Part shown: one piece after another, positions 53,907 to 61,891 of the stretch
Layout of the letters: every line of letters begins with the position of its first letter
How positions within the stretch are numbered: position 1 is the first letter of the stretch
Source of the DNA: Streptomyces violaceusniger
GTDB lineage: Bacteria; Actinomycetota; Actinomycetes; Streptomycetales; Streptomycetaceae
Reading direction: 5' to 3'
NCBI GenBank assembly: GCA_005405945.1
Contig: BJHW01000001.1
Coordinates: forward strand, 8,246,001-8,310,000
Length of the DNA stretch: 64,000 nt
The notes under the pieces: model-generated
What the model was told of the DNA's origin: nothing
What the model saw: only the letters and a program-made list of their open reading frames with translations
The model's database searches: none
Translations under genes and position numbers: made by a program

Positions 53907-54571
53907 CCGCGCTGCTGCGCTATCAGGCGGCCCTGCTGGCCCGCTCGCACCGCTGGCTGCCGCCGCTGCTGCTCTACGCCGCGTTCCTGGGGATCGGAGT
54001 GCAGACCGGGCAGCCGATCCTCGACTCGCTCGGCTACGCCGCCGCCGCGCTGCTGCCCGTCGCCGCCTGGCTGGTGCGGGTGTGCGTCACCCAGGAACCC
54101 GCCGCGGCCCGCGACTGCGCCTCGGCGGCGGTGGGGCCCGGCCGGGTGCACCTCGCCTCGGTGCTGACCGCGCTGGGCGCGGCGCTGGTGCTCGGCACCG
54201 CAGGGACGCTGTCCGTCGCGGCGGTCAGCGATCCGCACACCGCGGACCACCTGCACGAGATCCCCGTGCCCGAGGCGACCGTCTCCGGGCTGCTCACCTC
54301 GGTCGCGTGCGCGTTGCTCGGCACGGCCGTCGGCGCGCTGTGCAACCGGCCGCTGCTGCGTCGCCCCGGCTGGGCGATCCCGGCCACCCTGCTCGCCGCG
54401 CTGCTGGTGTCGGTGGCCGGTGCCTCGCCCGCGAACGCCGCCGTGTCGGGTCTGGTCGACGGCTCGCACAGCGGCACCGTGCCGATGCCTCTGCTGCCCC
54501 TGGCCCTGACCGGCGCGGCCGCCGCCGGGGCGACCGCGCTGGCCTGCGCGCTGAGCTCCCGCCGGTCGTAG
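53903..54571 (+). CDS. ABC transporter membrane subunit, small
   Basis: 222 residues with six predicted membrane segments, including WLPPLLLYAAFLGIGVQTG, SLGYAAAALLPVAAWLV, GLLTSVACALLGTAVGALC, WAIPATLLAALLVSVAGAS and LPLALTGAAAAGATALACA. No ATPase or enzymatic motif. The ATG overlaps the ATPase stop codon by 4 bases, so the two form an exporter unit, probably as a dimer. Cargo not resolvable. Confidence 0.78.
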   Translation: MTALLRYQAALLARSHRWLPPLLLYAAFLGIGVQTGQPILDSLGYAAAALLPVAAWLVRVCVTQEPAAARDCASAAVGPGRVHLASVLTALGAALVLGTAGTLSVAAVSDPHTADHLHEIPVPEATVSGLLTSVACALLGTAVGALCNRPLLRRPGWAIPATLLAALLVSVAGASPANAAVSGLVDGSHSGTVPMPLLPLALTGAAAAGATALACALSSRRS

Positions 54572-54581
54572 GGTTCGGGTC

Positions 54582-54734
54582 ATGGACGACCGTACGGACC
54601 TTCCCGAGGGCCCGCCGTACGCCGACTGCGTGCAGTGCGGCGAGCCCACCGAGTACTCCGCCGCGCGCCCCGGGGCGACGTTGTGCCCCGTCTGCGAATG
54701 GCAGGAGGCCCAGCGCACCGCCTGTTCCGGCTAG
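54582..54734 (+). CDS. 50-residue zinc-ribbon microprotein
   Basis: Short frame beginning 10 bases after the ABC permease stop. It encodes YADCVQCGEPTEYS and TLCPVCEWQEAQ, so two C-x-x-C pairs 17 residues apart form a classical zinc ribbon. An acidic N-terminus (MDDRTDLPEG) and a final Cys follow the usual layout of small Streptomyces ribbon proteins. Coding is supported by third-position GC, in-frame spacing of the Cys pairs, and a position that continues the ABC operon. Function unknown; small ribbons often bind RNA polymerase, ribosomes or partner proteins. Confidence 0.68.
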   Translation: MDDRTDLPEGPPYADCVQCGEPTEYSAARPGATLCPVCEWQEAQRTACSG

Positions 54735-55625
54735 CAACCACCCACCGGGCGCCCCGCCGGGACCCCGCACCGGGTGCCCCCGGGCCCCCGCACCGGGTGC
54801 CCTGCCCGGACCACCGGCCGGGTGCCGTTGCCGGGTCTCCGCACTGGGTGGCCCGGCGGGCCAGCGCGCCGGGTGCCTCGGCCGGGTCCCCGCACCGGGT
54901 GGCCCCGCTGGGGCCCTGCACCGGGTGCCCCTGTCGGGACCGCCCACCGGGTCGCCCGGCGGGCCAGCGCGCCGGGTGCCTCGGCCGGGTCCCCGCACCG
55001 GGTGGCCCCGCTGGGGCCCTGCACCGGGTGCCCCTGTCGGGACCGCCCACCGGGTCGCCCGGCGGGCCAGCGCGCCGGGTGCCTCGGCCGGGTCCCCGCA
55101 CCGGGTGGCCCCGCTGGGGCCCTGCACCGGGTGCCCCTGTCGGGACCGCCCACCGGGTCGCCCGGCGGGCCAGCGCGCCGATTGCCTCGGCCGGGTCCCC
55201 GCACCGGGTGCTCTCGCCGGGACCCTGCACCGGGTGGCCCTGCCGGGTCCCCGCACTGGGTGGCCCGGCAAGGGCGGCGCGCCGACTGCCTCGGCCGGGA
55301 CCCTGCACCGCCTGCCCCAGCCGGGACCGCTCGGGCCGCACGGGCCTGTCCGGCGGAGCTTCGCGGGGCCGCGGCGCCTGGTGCGGCGCCTGGCGCCGCG
55401 CCCCGGCTACCGCCGTGAGGCGGCCCCCGGCTACCGCCGTGAGGCGGCCCCCGGCTACCGCCGTGAGGCGGCCCCCGGCTACCGCCGTGAGGCGGCCCCC
55501 GGCTACCGCCGTGAGGCGGCCCCCGGCTACCGCCGTGAGGCGGCCCCCGGCTACCGCCGTGAGGCGGCGGCCTCTGCGCCGGACGCCGTCGCGCAGCGCC
55601 ACAAAGCTCCGCCGGGCGACAGACC
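54735..55625. repeat. 103-bp and 24-bp tandem-repeat arrays in a convergent gap
   Basis: No credible gene lies in this 891-base gap. From about 54750 to 55330 there are CCGGGTGGCC/CCGGGTGCC-type repeats. Their best-preserved form has period 103 bp, with GGCCCCGCTGGGGCCCTGCA at 54901, 55004 and 55107. From 55405 to 55572 there are seven copies of a 24-bp unit, GGCTACCGCCGTGAGGCGGC plus CCCC, starting at 55405, 55429, 55453, 55477, 55501, 55525 and 55549. Each carries the stem CCGCC/GGCGG around GTGA. The units are contiguous with no unique spacers, so this is not a CRISPR array. Confidence 0.92.
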
Positions 55626-57029
55626 TTAGTGGCGCCAGGGCCCCGTCACGGCGAACGTCGTGCCCGGGGTGTAGCAGTTCACGTACATCGTGCGGCGGTC
55701 CGGCGCGAAGGTGACGCCCGCGAACTCACCCCACTCCGGCTCCTCCGGTGTGCCAATGTTCTGCCGTCCCCGGGCCATCGCGTAGACCTCGCCGCGACGG
55801 GTCACCCCGAAGACATGCTGCGCGCCGTTGCCGTCCTCGCAGACCATCAGGCCGCCGCTGGGCGCGAGCGTGATGTTGTCGGGGGACTCGCCGGGGAGCT
55901 GGAGATCCGTATCGGGGCCGAAGACGATCACCAGGGTGAGGCGCCTCCGATCAGGGTCGTAGCGCCAGATCTGGCCGAAGTGGTCGGCCGCCGAGCCGTC
56001 CGCGCTCTTGGCGAAGCTGGAGACGAAGTAGACCGACGTACCGCCCCAGTAGCACCCCTCCAGCTTCTGGGCGTGAGTGATGCCCCCGGGGCCGAAGTCC
56101 TGGAAGCGGATGGGGGTTTGGCGGGCGAGCGGGTCGGGGACGTCCACCCACTCGACGCGGTCGAAGGTGGTGCCCGGCTCCTGGATGGTGGACAGGTCGG
56201 GCACCCCCGGCACGCGCAGCGCCTGCAGCTCCCCGCCCGCGCGCAGCGAACCGATGCCGCCGAGCGGCTTCTTCGGCCGGAAGCGGTAGAAGAGCCCGAA
56301 GGGCTTCTCGAAGGCGTCCTCGGTCTCGTAGACGACACCGCTGCGCGGATCGACCGCGATCGCCTCGTGCTGGAAGCGGCCCATGGCGGTGAGCGGGACG
56401 GCGCCGGTGCGGCGCGGATCGTAGGGGTCGACCTCGAAGATGAAGCCGTGGTCCTTGGTGTAGCCGTTCGTACCGGCCCGGTCCTCGGTTTCCTCGCAGG
56501 TCAGCCAGGTGTGCCAGGGGGTGGGGCCGCCCGCGCAGTTGACCGCGGTGCCCGCGATGGCCACCCGCTCGGACAGTACCTGGTTGCCGGAGTCGAGTTC
56601 CAGGGCGGTACAGCCGCCCAGGCCCATCGGGTCGTAGGTGAGGCCGGGCACGGCGGGGACGCGGATCGCGGCGTCCTTACGGTTCTCATGGTTGCGGACC
56701 AGATGCGTACGGCCGCGGTGGCCGCCGGCACAGCCCGGGAACGCGGCCATGCCGTCGCAGTGGCTGGGGACCTTGCCCTCGCCGGAACGGAGTTCGTCGC
56801 CCTCGCGCGAGAGCACCCGGTAGCGGAATCCCTCCGGGAGGTCGAGCAGTCCGTCGGGGTCGGGGACCAGGGGGCCGTAGCCACCCCGGCCGAGCGGTGG
56901 GGAATCCGGTTCGGCGGCCGCGGCCGTCCCGGCGAAGAGCTCGGAGACGCTGCCGGTGAAGGCGATCGAGGCGATGGAGGCCCCCAGCGCGCCGGTGCGG
57001 CCGAGAAGCTGACGTCGTGTCGCTGACAT
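55626..57029 (-). CDS. PhoX-like (DUF839) secreted phosphatase, Tat exported
   Basis: 467 residues. The N-terminus SATRRQLLGRTGALGAS has a twin-arginine motif and is followed by a hydrophobic stretch and the AAAAEPD cleavage region. The DUF839 body shows HRGRTHLVRNHENRKDA, TPWHTWLTCEETEDRAG (Glu-rich metal-binding element), GRFQHEAIAVDPRSGVVYETED, and late DNITLAPSGGLMVCEDG with TFAPDRRTMYVNCYTPG. These residues match Ca/Fe-dependent PhoX-type alkaline phosphatases, though substrate preference is untested. ATG 57029 is the first start before the Tat motif. 25-bp repeats lie 67 bases upstream and could hold its regulator site. I cannot confirm a PHO box. Confidence 0.86.
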   Translation of the reverse strand: MSATRRQLLGRTGALGASIASIAFTGSVSELFAGTAAAAEPDSPPLGRGGYGPLVPDPDGLLDLPEGFRYRVLSREGDELRSGEGKVPSHCDGMAAFPGCAGGHRGRTHLVRNHENRKDAAIRVPAVPGLTYDPMGLGGCTALELDSGNQVLSERVAIAGTAVNCAGGPTPWHTWLTCEETEDRAGTNGYTKDHGFIFEVDPYDPRRTGAVPLTAMGRFQHEAIAVDPRSGVVYETEDAFEKPFGLFYRFRPKKPLGGIGSLRAGGELQALRVPGVPDLSTIQEPGTTFDRVEWVDVPDPLARQTPIRFQDFGPGGITHAQKLEGCYWGGTSVYFVSSFAKSADGSAADHFGQIWRYDPDRRRLTLVIVFGPDTDLQLPGESPDNITLAPSGGLMVCEDGNGAQHVFGVTRRGEVYAMARGRQNIGTPEEPEWGEFAGVTFAPDRRTMYVNCYTPGTTFAVTGPWRH

Positions 57030-57095
57030 GCGGTAACTCCCTGCTGGCGGACAGAGAAGATGACCGGACGTGTGTATCACGCGCGCGGGCGCGCG

Positions 57096-57189
57096 GGAAC
57101 CATTCGATCAGCGATGTGGAGGAACCATTCGATCAGCGGTGCGCGGGAACCGTCCGATCAGCGGTGCGCGGGAACCATCCGATCAGCGC
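57096..57189. repeat. 25-bp tandem repeats between zapE and the PhoX-like gene
   Basis: Four units of GATCAGCGGTGCGCGGGAAC plus CATTC, with GATCAG at 57106, 57131, 57156 and 57181 (period 25). The last unit contains the zapE stop codon. The array is 67 bases upstream of the PhoX-like start, in a tandem (not convergent) gap. Confidence 0.85.
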
Positions 57190-58307
57190 GCGTACGACGC
57201 GTCGGCCAGCCCCTTCGCGTCCCGGGCGAGGGCGGTGAGCCGGGATATCGCCCGGAAGTACTTCTTCCGGTAGCCGCCGCTCAGCATCTCCTCGCTGAAG
57301 AGCTGGTCGAACGGCACTCCGGAAGCCAGTACCGGCACCTCGCGGTCGTAGAGCCGGTCGGCCAGCACCACCAGCCGCAGCGCGGTCGACTGGTCGGGGA
57401 CCGGGGTGATCCCGGTCAGGCAGACGGCCTGGACGCCGTCGCACATCGCGCCGTAGCGGCTCGGATGCACCCGGGACAGATGGTCCAGCAGGGCGGGGAA
57501 GTCGTCCAGGGAGGCGCCGGGGACGCGGTGCGCGGCCCGGGTGACCGTCTCGTCGGAGTGCGGGGCCGGGGCCGCGGGCAGTCCGCGGTGGCGGTAGTCC
57601 TCGCCGTCGATGCGCAGCGCACGGAAGTGGGCGGACAGCCCCTGTATCTCGCGCAGGAAGTCGGCCGCGGCGAACCGGCCCTCGCCCAGCTTGCCGGGCA
57701 GCGTGTTGGACGTCGCGGCGAGCGCCACGCCCGCCTCCACCAGCTTGCCCAGCAGCGTGGAGACCAGCACGGTGTCGCCCGGGTCGTCCAGCTCGAACTC
57801 GTCGATGCACAGCAGCCGGTGGCCGCTCAGGGTCTTCACGGTCTGCTGGAAGCCGAGCGCGCCCACCAGGTTCGTCAGCTCCACGAAGGTGCCGAACGCC
57901 TTGAGCTCGGGGGCGGCCGGGGTGGCGTGCCACAGGGAGGCCAGCAGATGGGTCTTGCCGACGCCGTAGCCGCCGTCGAGGTACATCCCGCGCGGGCCGC
58001 CGCCCGCGGCGGGCTTGGCCTCCCGGCGGAACCAGTGCCTGCGGCGCCCGCCCTTCGCGTCCGCGCCGCCGCCGAGCCGTGCGGCGAAGGCTCTCAGCGC
58101 CTCGACCGCCTCGGCCTGGCTGGGCTGGCCGGGGTCGGTGATGTAGTTGTCGAAGCTCACGGTGGCGAAGCGGGGCGGCGGCACCATCTCGGCGACCAGA
58201 CGCTCCGCCGGAACCTGCGGCGCACGGGCGGTGAGGGCTGCGGGGGCTGCGGGGGCTTCGGCGGCTATGCGGCCTGCCGAGCCGGATGCGGTGGTTGGTG
58301 CAGACAC
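57183..58307 (-). CDS. zapE: AFG1/ZapE-like P-loop ATPase
   Basis: 374 residues. N-terminal MVPPPRFATVSFDNYITDPGQ, Walker A GMYLDGGYGVGKTHLLASL near residue 115, Walker B HRLLCIDEFELDDPGDT, sensor-like LAATSNTLPGKLGEGRF, and a C-terminal helical block with FSEEMLSGGYRKKYFRAIS. In E. coli ZapE destabilises FtsZ rings under stress and in mitochondria AFG1 aids protein turnover; actinobacterial roles are inferred. The GTG at 58307 is taken as start, giving an Ala-rich N-terminus. Divergent from the pyrimidine reductase with 67 bases between the starts. Confidence 0.85.
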   Translation of the reverse strand: MSAPTTASGSAGRIAAEAPAAPAALTARAPQVPAERLVAEMVPPPRFATVSFDNYITDPGQPSQAEAVEALRAFAARLGGGADAKGGRRRHWFRREAKPAAGGGPRGMYLDGGYGVGKTHLLASLWHATPAAPELKAFGTFVELTNLVGALGFQQTVKTLSGHRLLCIDEFELDDPGDTVLVSTLLGKLVEAGVALAATSNTLPGKLGEGRFAAADFLREIQGLSAHFRALRIDGEDYRHRGLPAAPAPHSDETVTRAAHRVPGASLDDFPALLDHLSRVHPSRYGAMCDGVQAVCLTGITPVPDQSTALRLVVLADRLYDREVPVLASGVPFDQLFSEEMLSGGYRKKYFRAISRLTALARDAKGLADASYAR

Positions 58308-58374
58308 GGATGTCCAGGGTAGTCGCTCTTCACCCGACCACTGTCCGAGAGGGAGGCATGTCACACTGCGGCCT

Positions 58375-59231
58375 ATGCGACGCCTGTTCCCCGTGCCTGT
58401 CCCCGCGCCTGCTGAAACGTCCGCCGAAACCTCTGCCGAAACGTCCGCCGAAACCTCTGCCGGCCCCTCTCTCGAAACATCCATCGAAGACCGCGAATGG
58501 GCCCTTGACGAACTGGCCGACGCCTATGCGTATCCGGAGCCGCCGCACGGCCCCTCCGGCGCCTATCTGCGGGCCAACATGGTGTCCTCGCTGGACGGGG
58601 CGGCCCATCACGACGGCCGGTCGAAGCCCCTGTCCTCCGACGCGGACATGCGGATCTTCGGGGTGCTGCGCGGGCTCGCCGACGCCGTCGTCGTGGGCGC
58701 GGAGACCGTGCGCCGCGAGGGCTACCGCCCGGCGCGGGCCCGGGAGGCGTTCGCCGAGCGGCGGGCGGCGCTCGGCCAGCCGCCCGCACCCGCGATCGCC
58801 GTCGTGAGCGCGAGCCTGGACCTGGACTTCTCGCGGCCGCTGTTCACCGAGCCGCTGGTGCCGACGATCGTGATCACGGGCGCGACGGCCGCGGAGGAGC
58901 GGGTCGGAGCGGCCCGTGCGGCGGGGGCCCAGGTGGTCTTCGCCGGGGCCGGGCCGTCCGGGCGGGTGGACGCGGCGGCGGTCGTGACCGCGCTCGCGGA
59001 GCTCGGCCACACCCGGCTGCTCACCGAGGGCGGACCCACGCTGCTGGCGGAGTTCGCGGCGGCCGGTGTGCTGGACGAGCTGTGTCTGGCGGTGGCCCCC
59101 TGGTCATCGCGGGGGACGCGAAGCGGATCATGAACGGCCCCGTGCTGGGGGAACCGGAAGCCTTCACTCTCGCTTCCGTTCTGGAGGAAGCCGGGTTTCT
59201 TTTCACCCGCTACCGTCGGATTTACCAATAA
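58375..59231 (+). CDS. RibD C-terminal-type pyrimidine reductase family protein; frameshifted as sequenced
   Basis: About 285 residues. Begins MRRLFPVPVP, then an Ala/Glu/Thr/Ser repeat (AETSAETSAETS, 58418-58485). The dihydrofolate-reductase-like core follows: YLRANMVSSLDGAAHHDGRS (substrate strand), IFGVLRGLADAVVVGAETVRREGY (NADPH site), LLTEGGPTLLAEFAAAGVLDE, and finally RIMNGPVLGEPEAFTLASVLE. The frame changes at 59096-59100 (5 C should be 6). The family includes 5-amino-6-(5-phosphoribosylamino)uracil reductases, but stand-alone members have diverse roles. An ATG at 58358 has a better ribosome site, GGGAGG, but is in a different frame. Confidence 0.82.
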
Positions 59232-59288
59232 CTTACAAAAACGTCTGCAAACCTGCGAAGAGGACCGCGAAGGAGAAGGGCATCCGCC

Positions 59289-59783
59289 GTGTTCACGAGC
59301 GTATTGATGATTGAGAAGCCCCTGACCCCCGCCGACGTGGAATTCGTCACCACTCTGCACGGCGATGACCCGGTCTCCTTCGTCGTCCTGATGCAACCCC
59401 GGGGCAGCAAGGACCGGCTGCTGCGCGCGATCGACGACATCGCCCTCGGCGAGCTGGAGCAGGCCGCCCAGGAGGGGGACGAGCCGGAGGGCAAGGAGGC
59501 GCTGGAGCCCGCCGAGCGGGCACTGACCCACTCGGTGGCGGCGCTCGAGGCGGCCGGGAGCCGGGCCCGGGGCCATGTCGTCCAGCGCCGTCCGCTGGAG
59601 GTGCTGCGCGGTGTGGTGGAGGAGACCCGGGCCGATGAGGTGATCGTGCTCACCGCCCCGCACTTCGTGGAGGAGTTCTTCCACCGGGACTGGGCCTCGC
59701 GGGCGCGCCACAAGGTGGGGGTGCCGGTGCTGAAACTCTTCTCGCACGCGGTGGACGAGGACCAGCCCACGGCAGGCGGCTGA
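59289..59783 (+). CDS. USP-like fold conserved hypothetical protein
   Basis: 164 residues. Begins with GTG 59289 after GGAGAAGGG. Visible elements are FTSVLMIEKPLTPADVEFV, a strand SFVVLMQPRGS, a helix DDIALGELEQAAQEGDE with mixed charge, and VDET-like VVEETRADEVIVLTAPHFVEEFF. The strand-helix alternation resembles universal-stress or HUP-type folds, but the usual G-x2-G-x9-G ATP motif is not obvious. Streptomyces copies are sometimes named indole-3-glycerol phosphate synthase, which I do not support because the barrel residues are absent. It follows the pyrimidine reductase after 57 bases and precedes murC. Function unknown. Confidence 0.62.
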   Translation: MFTSVLMIEKPLTPADVEFVTTLHGDDPVSFVVLMQPRGSKDRLLRAIDDIALGELEQAAQEGDEPEGKEALEPAERALTHSVAALEAAGSRARGHVVQRRPLEVLRGVVEETRADEVIVLTAPHFVEEFFHRDWASRARHKVGVPVLKLFSHAVDEDQPTAGG

Positions 59784-59971
59784 GCCGCCGACCCGGCCCC
59801 GGTGGCCATCGGCTGAGCCCCGGTCCGGACCCCGGCTCCAGTCCCGACCCCGGCCCCGGCCCCGGTCCCGACCCGACCCGGCCTCCCCTCGCGGCCATCG
59901 GCCGGGGCGGGCCGCCGGGGGTGCGAGAATCGGGCCGACAGCACACACCGCGAACCAGGGGAGACCCGTAC
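59784..59971. repeat. Hexamer-rich spacer before murC
   Basis: CCCCGG/TCCCGA/CCCCGG-type hexamers at about 59815-59885, of the same composition as the DUF692 linker tract. A short clean stretch with CAGGGGAGACC, the murC ribosome site, follows. Confidence 0.65.
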
Positions 59972-61393
59972 ATGGCACCGGCCGGCACCGCCTCCGACAC
60001 GCTGGATCGACCGCACTTCATCGGCATCGGCGGCGCCGGGATGTCGGGCGTGGCGAAGGTCCTCGCCATGCGCGGCGCGCGGGTCTCTGGCAGCGACACC
60101 AAGGACTCGCCGATCGTCGGGGCGCTGCGTGAGCTCGGCGCGACGGTGCACATCGGCCACTCCGCCGATAACCTCGCCGCCGACACCACCAGCATCGTCG
60201 TCTCCAGCGCCATCCGCGACGACAACCTCGAGCTGGTCACGGCGCGGGAGCGCGGCATCCCGGTGGTGCACCGCTCCGACGCGCTCGCCGCGCTGATGGA
60301 CGGCTCCCGGCCGATCGCGGTCGCGGGCACCCACGGCAAGACGACCACGACCTCGATGCTGGCCGTCTCGCTGCGCACCCTCGGCCTGGACCCGTCGTAC
60401 GTCATCGGCGGCGATCTGGACGCCCCCGGCTCCAGCGCCCTCCACGGCGCGGGCGAGATCTTCGTCGCCGAGGCCGACGAGAGCGACCGCAGCTTCCACA
60501 AGTACGCGCCCGAGGTGGCGATCATCCTCAATGTGGAGCTCGACCACCACGCCAACTACGCCTCGATGGACGAGATCTACGAGTCCTTCGAGACCTTCGT
60601 CGGCCGGGTCCGGCCCGGCGGCGCGCTGGTGATCTCCGCCGACCACCCCGGCGCCCGTGAGCTGACCGCCCGGGTCAGCGGGCGCGACGGGTTGCGGGTG
60701 CTCACCTACGGCGAGGACGCGGGCGCGGACGTGAGGGTCCTGGCCATCCAGCCGCACGGGCTGACCAGCGAGGTCACCGTGCGGCTCGCGGAGTCCCTGG
60801 GTGGCGCGGAGCTCACCTTCACCGTCTCCGTCCCCGGCCGCCACTACGCGCTCAACGCCGTGGCCGCCCTCACCGCGGGCGCCGCCCTCGACGTCCCGGC
60901 CGCCGAACTGGCCCCCGCCCTCGCCGCGTACACGGGCGTCAGGCGGCGGCTCCAGCTCAAGGGCACCGGGGCCGGGGTGCAGGTGATCGACTCCTACGCC
61001 CACCACCCCACCGAGATCTCCGCGGACCTCGAGGCGATCCGCGGCGGCGCCGGGGAAGGCCGGGTGCTGGTGGTCTTCCAGCCGCATCTGTTCAGCCGTA
61101 CCCAGGAGCTGGGCACCGAGATGGGCGAGGCGCTCGCGCTCGCCGACGCCTCCGTGGTCCTGGACATCTACCCCGCCCGCGAGGACCCGGTCCCCGGCGT
61201 CACCAGCGCCCTGATCATCGACGCCGCGGCCCGCCACGGGGCGGATGTGACCGCCGAGCACGACCGCGCCGCGGTGCCCGAGCTGATCGCCGGAATGGCG
61301 AAGCCCGGTGACCTTGTTCTCACCATGGGCGCTGGCGATGTGACCGACCTCGGTCCGGAGATCCTCGCCCGTCTGCAGAGCCCGGAGAACTGA
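59972..61393 (+). CDS. murC: UDP-N-acetylmuramate--L-alanine ligase
   Basis: First amino-acid-adding ligase of peptidoglycan precursor synthesis, cytosolic. 473 residues. N-terminal Rossmann FIGIGGAGMSGVAKVLAMRG, ATP-binding VAGTHGKTTTTSMLAVSL near residue 118, central FVAEADESDRSFHKYAPEV, LNVELDHHANY, and C-terminal DSYAHHPTEISADLEAI with LVVFQPHLFSRT. Mur-ligase Lys and Glu positions are present. RBS AGGGGAGA lies 9 bases before ATG 59972. In Streptomyces this murC copy sits outside the dcw cluster, and that is consistent here because no other mur gene adjoins. msrB starts 14 bases after its stop. Confidence 0.95.
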   Translation: MAPAGTASDTLDRPHFIGIGGAGMSGVAKVLAMRGARVSGSDTKDSPIVGALRELGATVHIGHSADNLAADTTSIVVSSAIRDDNLELVTARERGIPVVHRSDALAALMDGSRPIAVAGTHGKTTTTSMLAVSLRTLGLDPSYVIGGDLDAPGSSALHGAGEIFVAEADESDRSFHKYAPEVAIILNVELDHHANYASMDEIYESFETFVGRVRPGGALVISADHPGARELTARVSGRDGLRVLTYGEDAGADVRVLAIQPHGLTSEVTVRLAESLGGAELTFTVSVPGRHYALNAVAALTAGAALDVPAAELAPALAAYTGVRRRLQLKGTGAGVQVIDSYAHHPTEISADLEAIRGGAGEGRVLVVFQPHLFSRTQELGTEMGEALALADASVVLDIYPAREDPVPGVTSALIIDAAARHGADVTAEHDRAAVPELIAGMAKPGDLVLTMGAGDVTDLGPEILARLQSPEN

Positions 61394-61407
61394 GGAGGTC
61401 CGTCCCC

Positions 61408-61815
61408 ATGGCGTACGAGATCCACAAGCCGGAGGAGCAGTGGCGCGCGGAGTTGACCCCGCAGGAGTACCACGTGCTGCGGGAGGCCGGCACCGAGCGT
61501 GCCTTCACCGGTGAGTACACCGACAGCAAGACGGTCGGCGTCTACTCCTGCCGGGCGTGCGGGGCGGAGCTGTTCCGCTCGGAGACGAAGTTCGAGAGCC
61601 ACTGCGGCTGGCCGTCGTTCTACGACCCGGCGGACAGCTCGGCCGTCGAACTGCTCGAGGACCGCTCGCACGGCATGGTCCGCACCGAGGTGCGGTGCGC
61701 CCGCTGCGGTTCCCACCTGGGCCATGTCTTCTCGGGCGAGGGCTACCCCACCCCGACCGACCAGCGGTACTGCATCAACTCCATCTCGCTGCGGCTGAGC
61801 CCCGAGGAGAGCTGA
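61408..61815 (+). CDS. msrB: Peptide-methionine (R)-S-oxide reductase
   Basis: Repairs methionine-R-sulfoxide in proteins. 135 residues, full length. Zn-binding pairs YSCRACGAELF and VRCARCGSHLGH, ESHCGWPSFYDPAD with the resolving Cys region, and the catalytic Cys in RYCINSISLRL. The RBS is GAGGAGG at 61392-61398, overlapping the murC stop codon. Together with murC it forms a short plus-strand unit. A 17-bp duplication spans its last codons. Confidence 0.95.
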   Translation: MAYEIHKPEEQWRAELTPQEYHVLREAGTERAFTGEYTDSKTVGVYSCRACGAELFRSETKFESHCGWPSFYDPADSSAVELLEDRSHGMVRTEVRCARCGSHLGHVFSGEGYPTPTDQRYCINSISLRLSPEES

Positions 61816-61846
61816 GCCCCGAGGAGAGCTGAGCCCCGAGGAGGGC
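61797..61846 (+). repeat. 17-bp triplication at the msrB 3' end
   Basis: TGAGCCCCGAGGAGAGC occurs three times in tandem. The first copy encodes the last residues SPEES and the stop codon, and the following copies are noncoding. Because 17 is not a multiple of three, the duplications do not extend the protein. Confidence 0.8.
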
Positions 61847-61850
61847 TGAC

Positions 61851-61891
61851 GCCCGAGGCCAGGCCCAGGCGTCTCGGCCTGGGCTTCGGGC
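61851..61891. terminator. Bidirectional terminator between msrB and treZ
   Basis: GCCCAGGC (61863-61870) pairs with GCCTGGGC (61877-61884), and the outer GCCCGA pairs with TCGGGC. A short TTT follows at 61892. It lies between the msrB and treZ 3' ends. Confidence 0.82.

Noticed and set aside
55405..55572. CRISPR array
   Set aside because: The 24-bp units are contiguous with no unique spacers, and no cas gene is nearby.
58358..58807. Alternative gene starting at ATG 58358 with a strong GGGAGG
   Set aside because: The frame is Pro/Lys/Ser-rich after a Cys-rich start and overlaps the RibD-like gene, whose motifs are clear. The GGGAGG is noted only as a possible distant signal for 58375.
59289..59783. 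Indole-3-glycerol phosphate synthase, the name often given to such proteins in this genus
   Set aside because: The barrel and active-site lysine and glutamate motifs are absent and the length is far too short.
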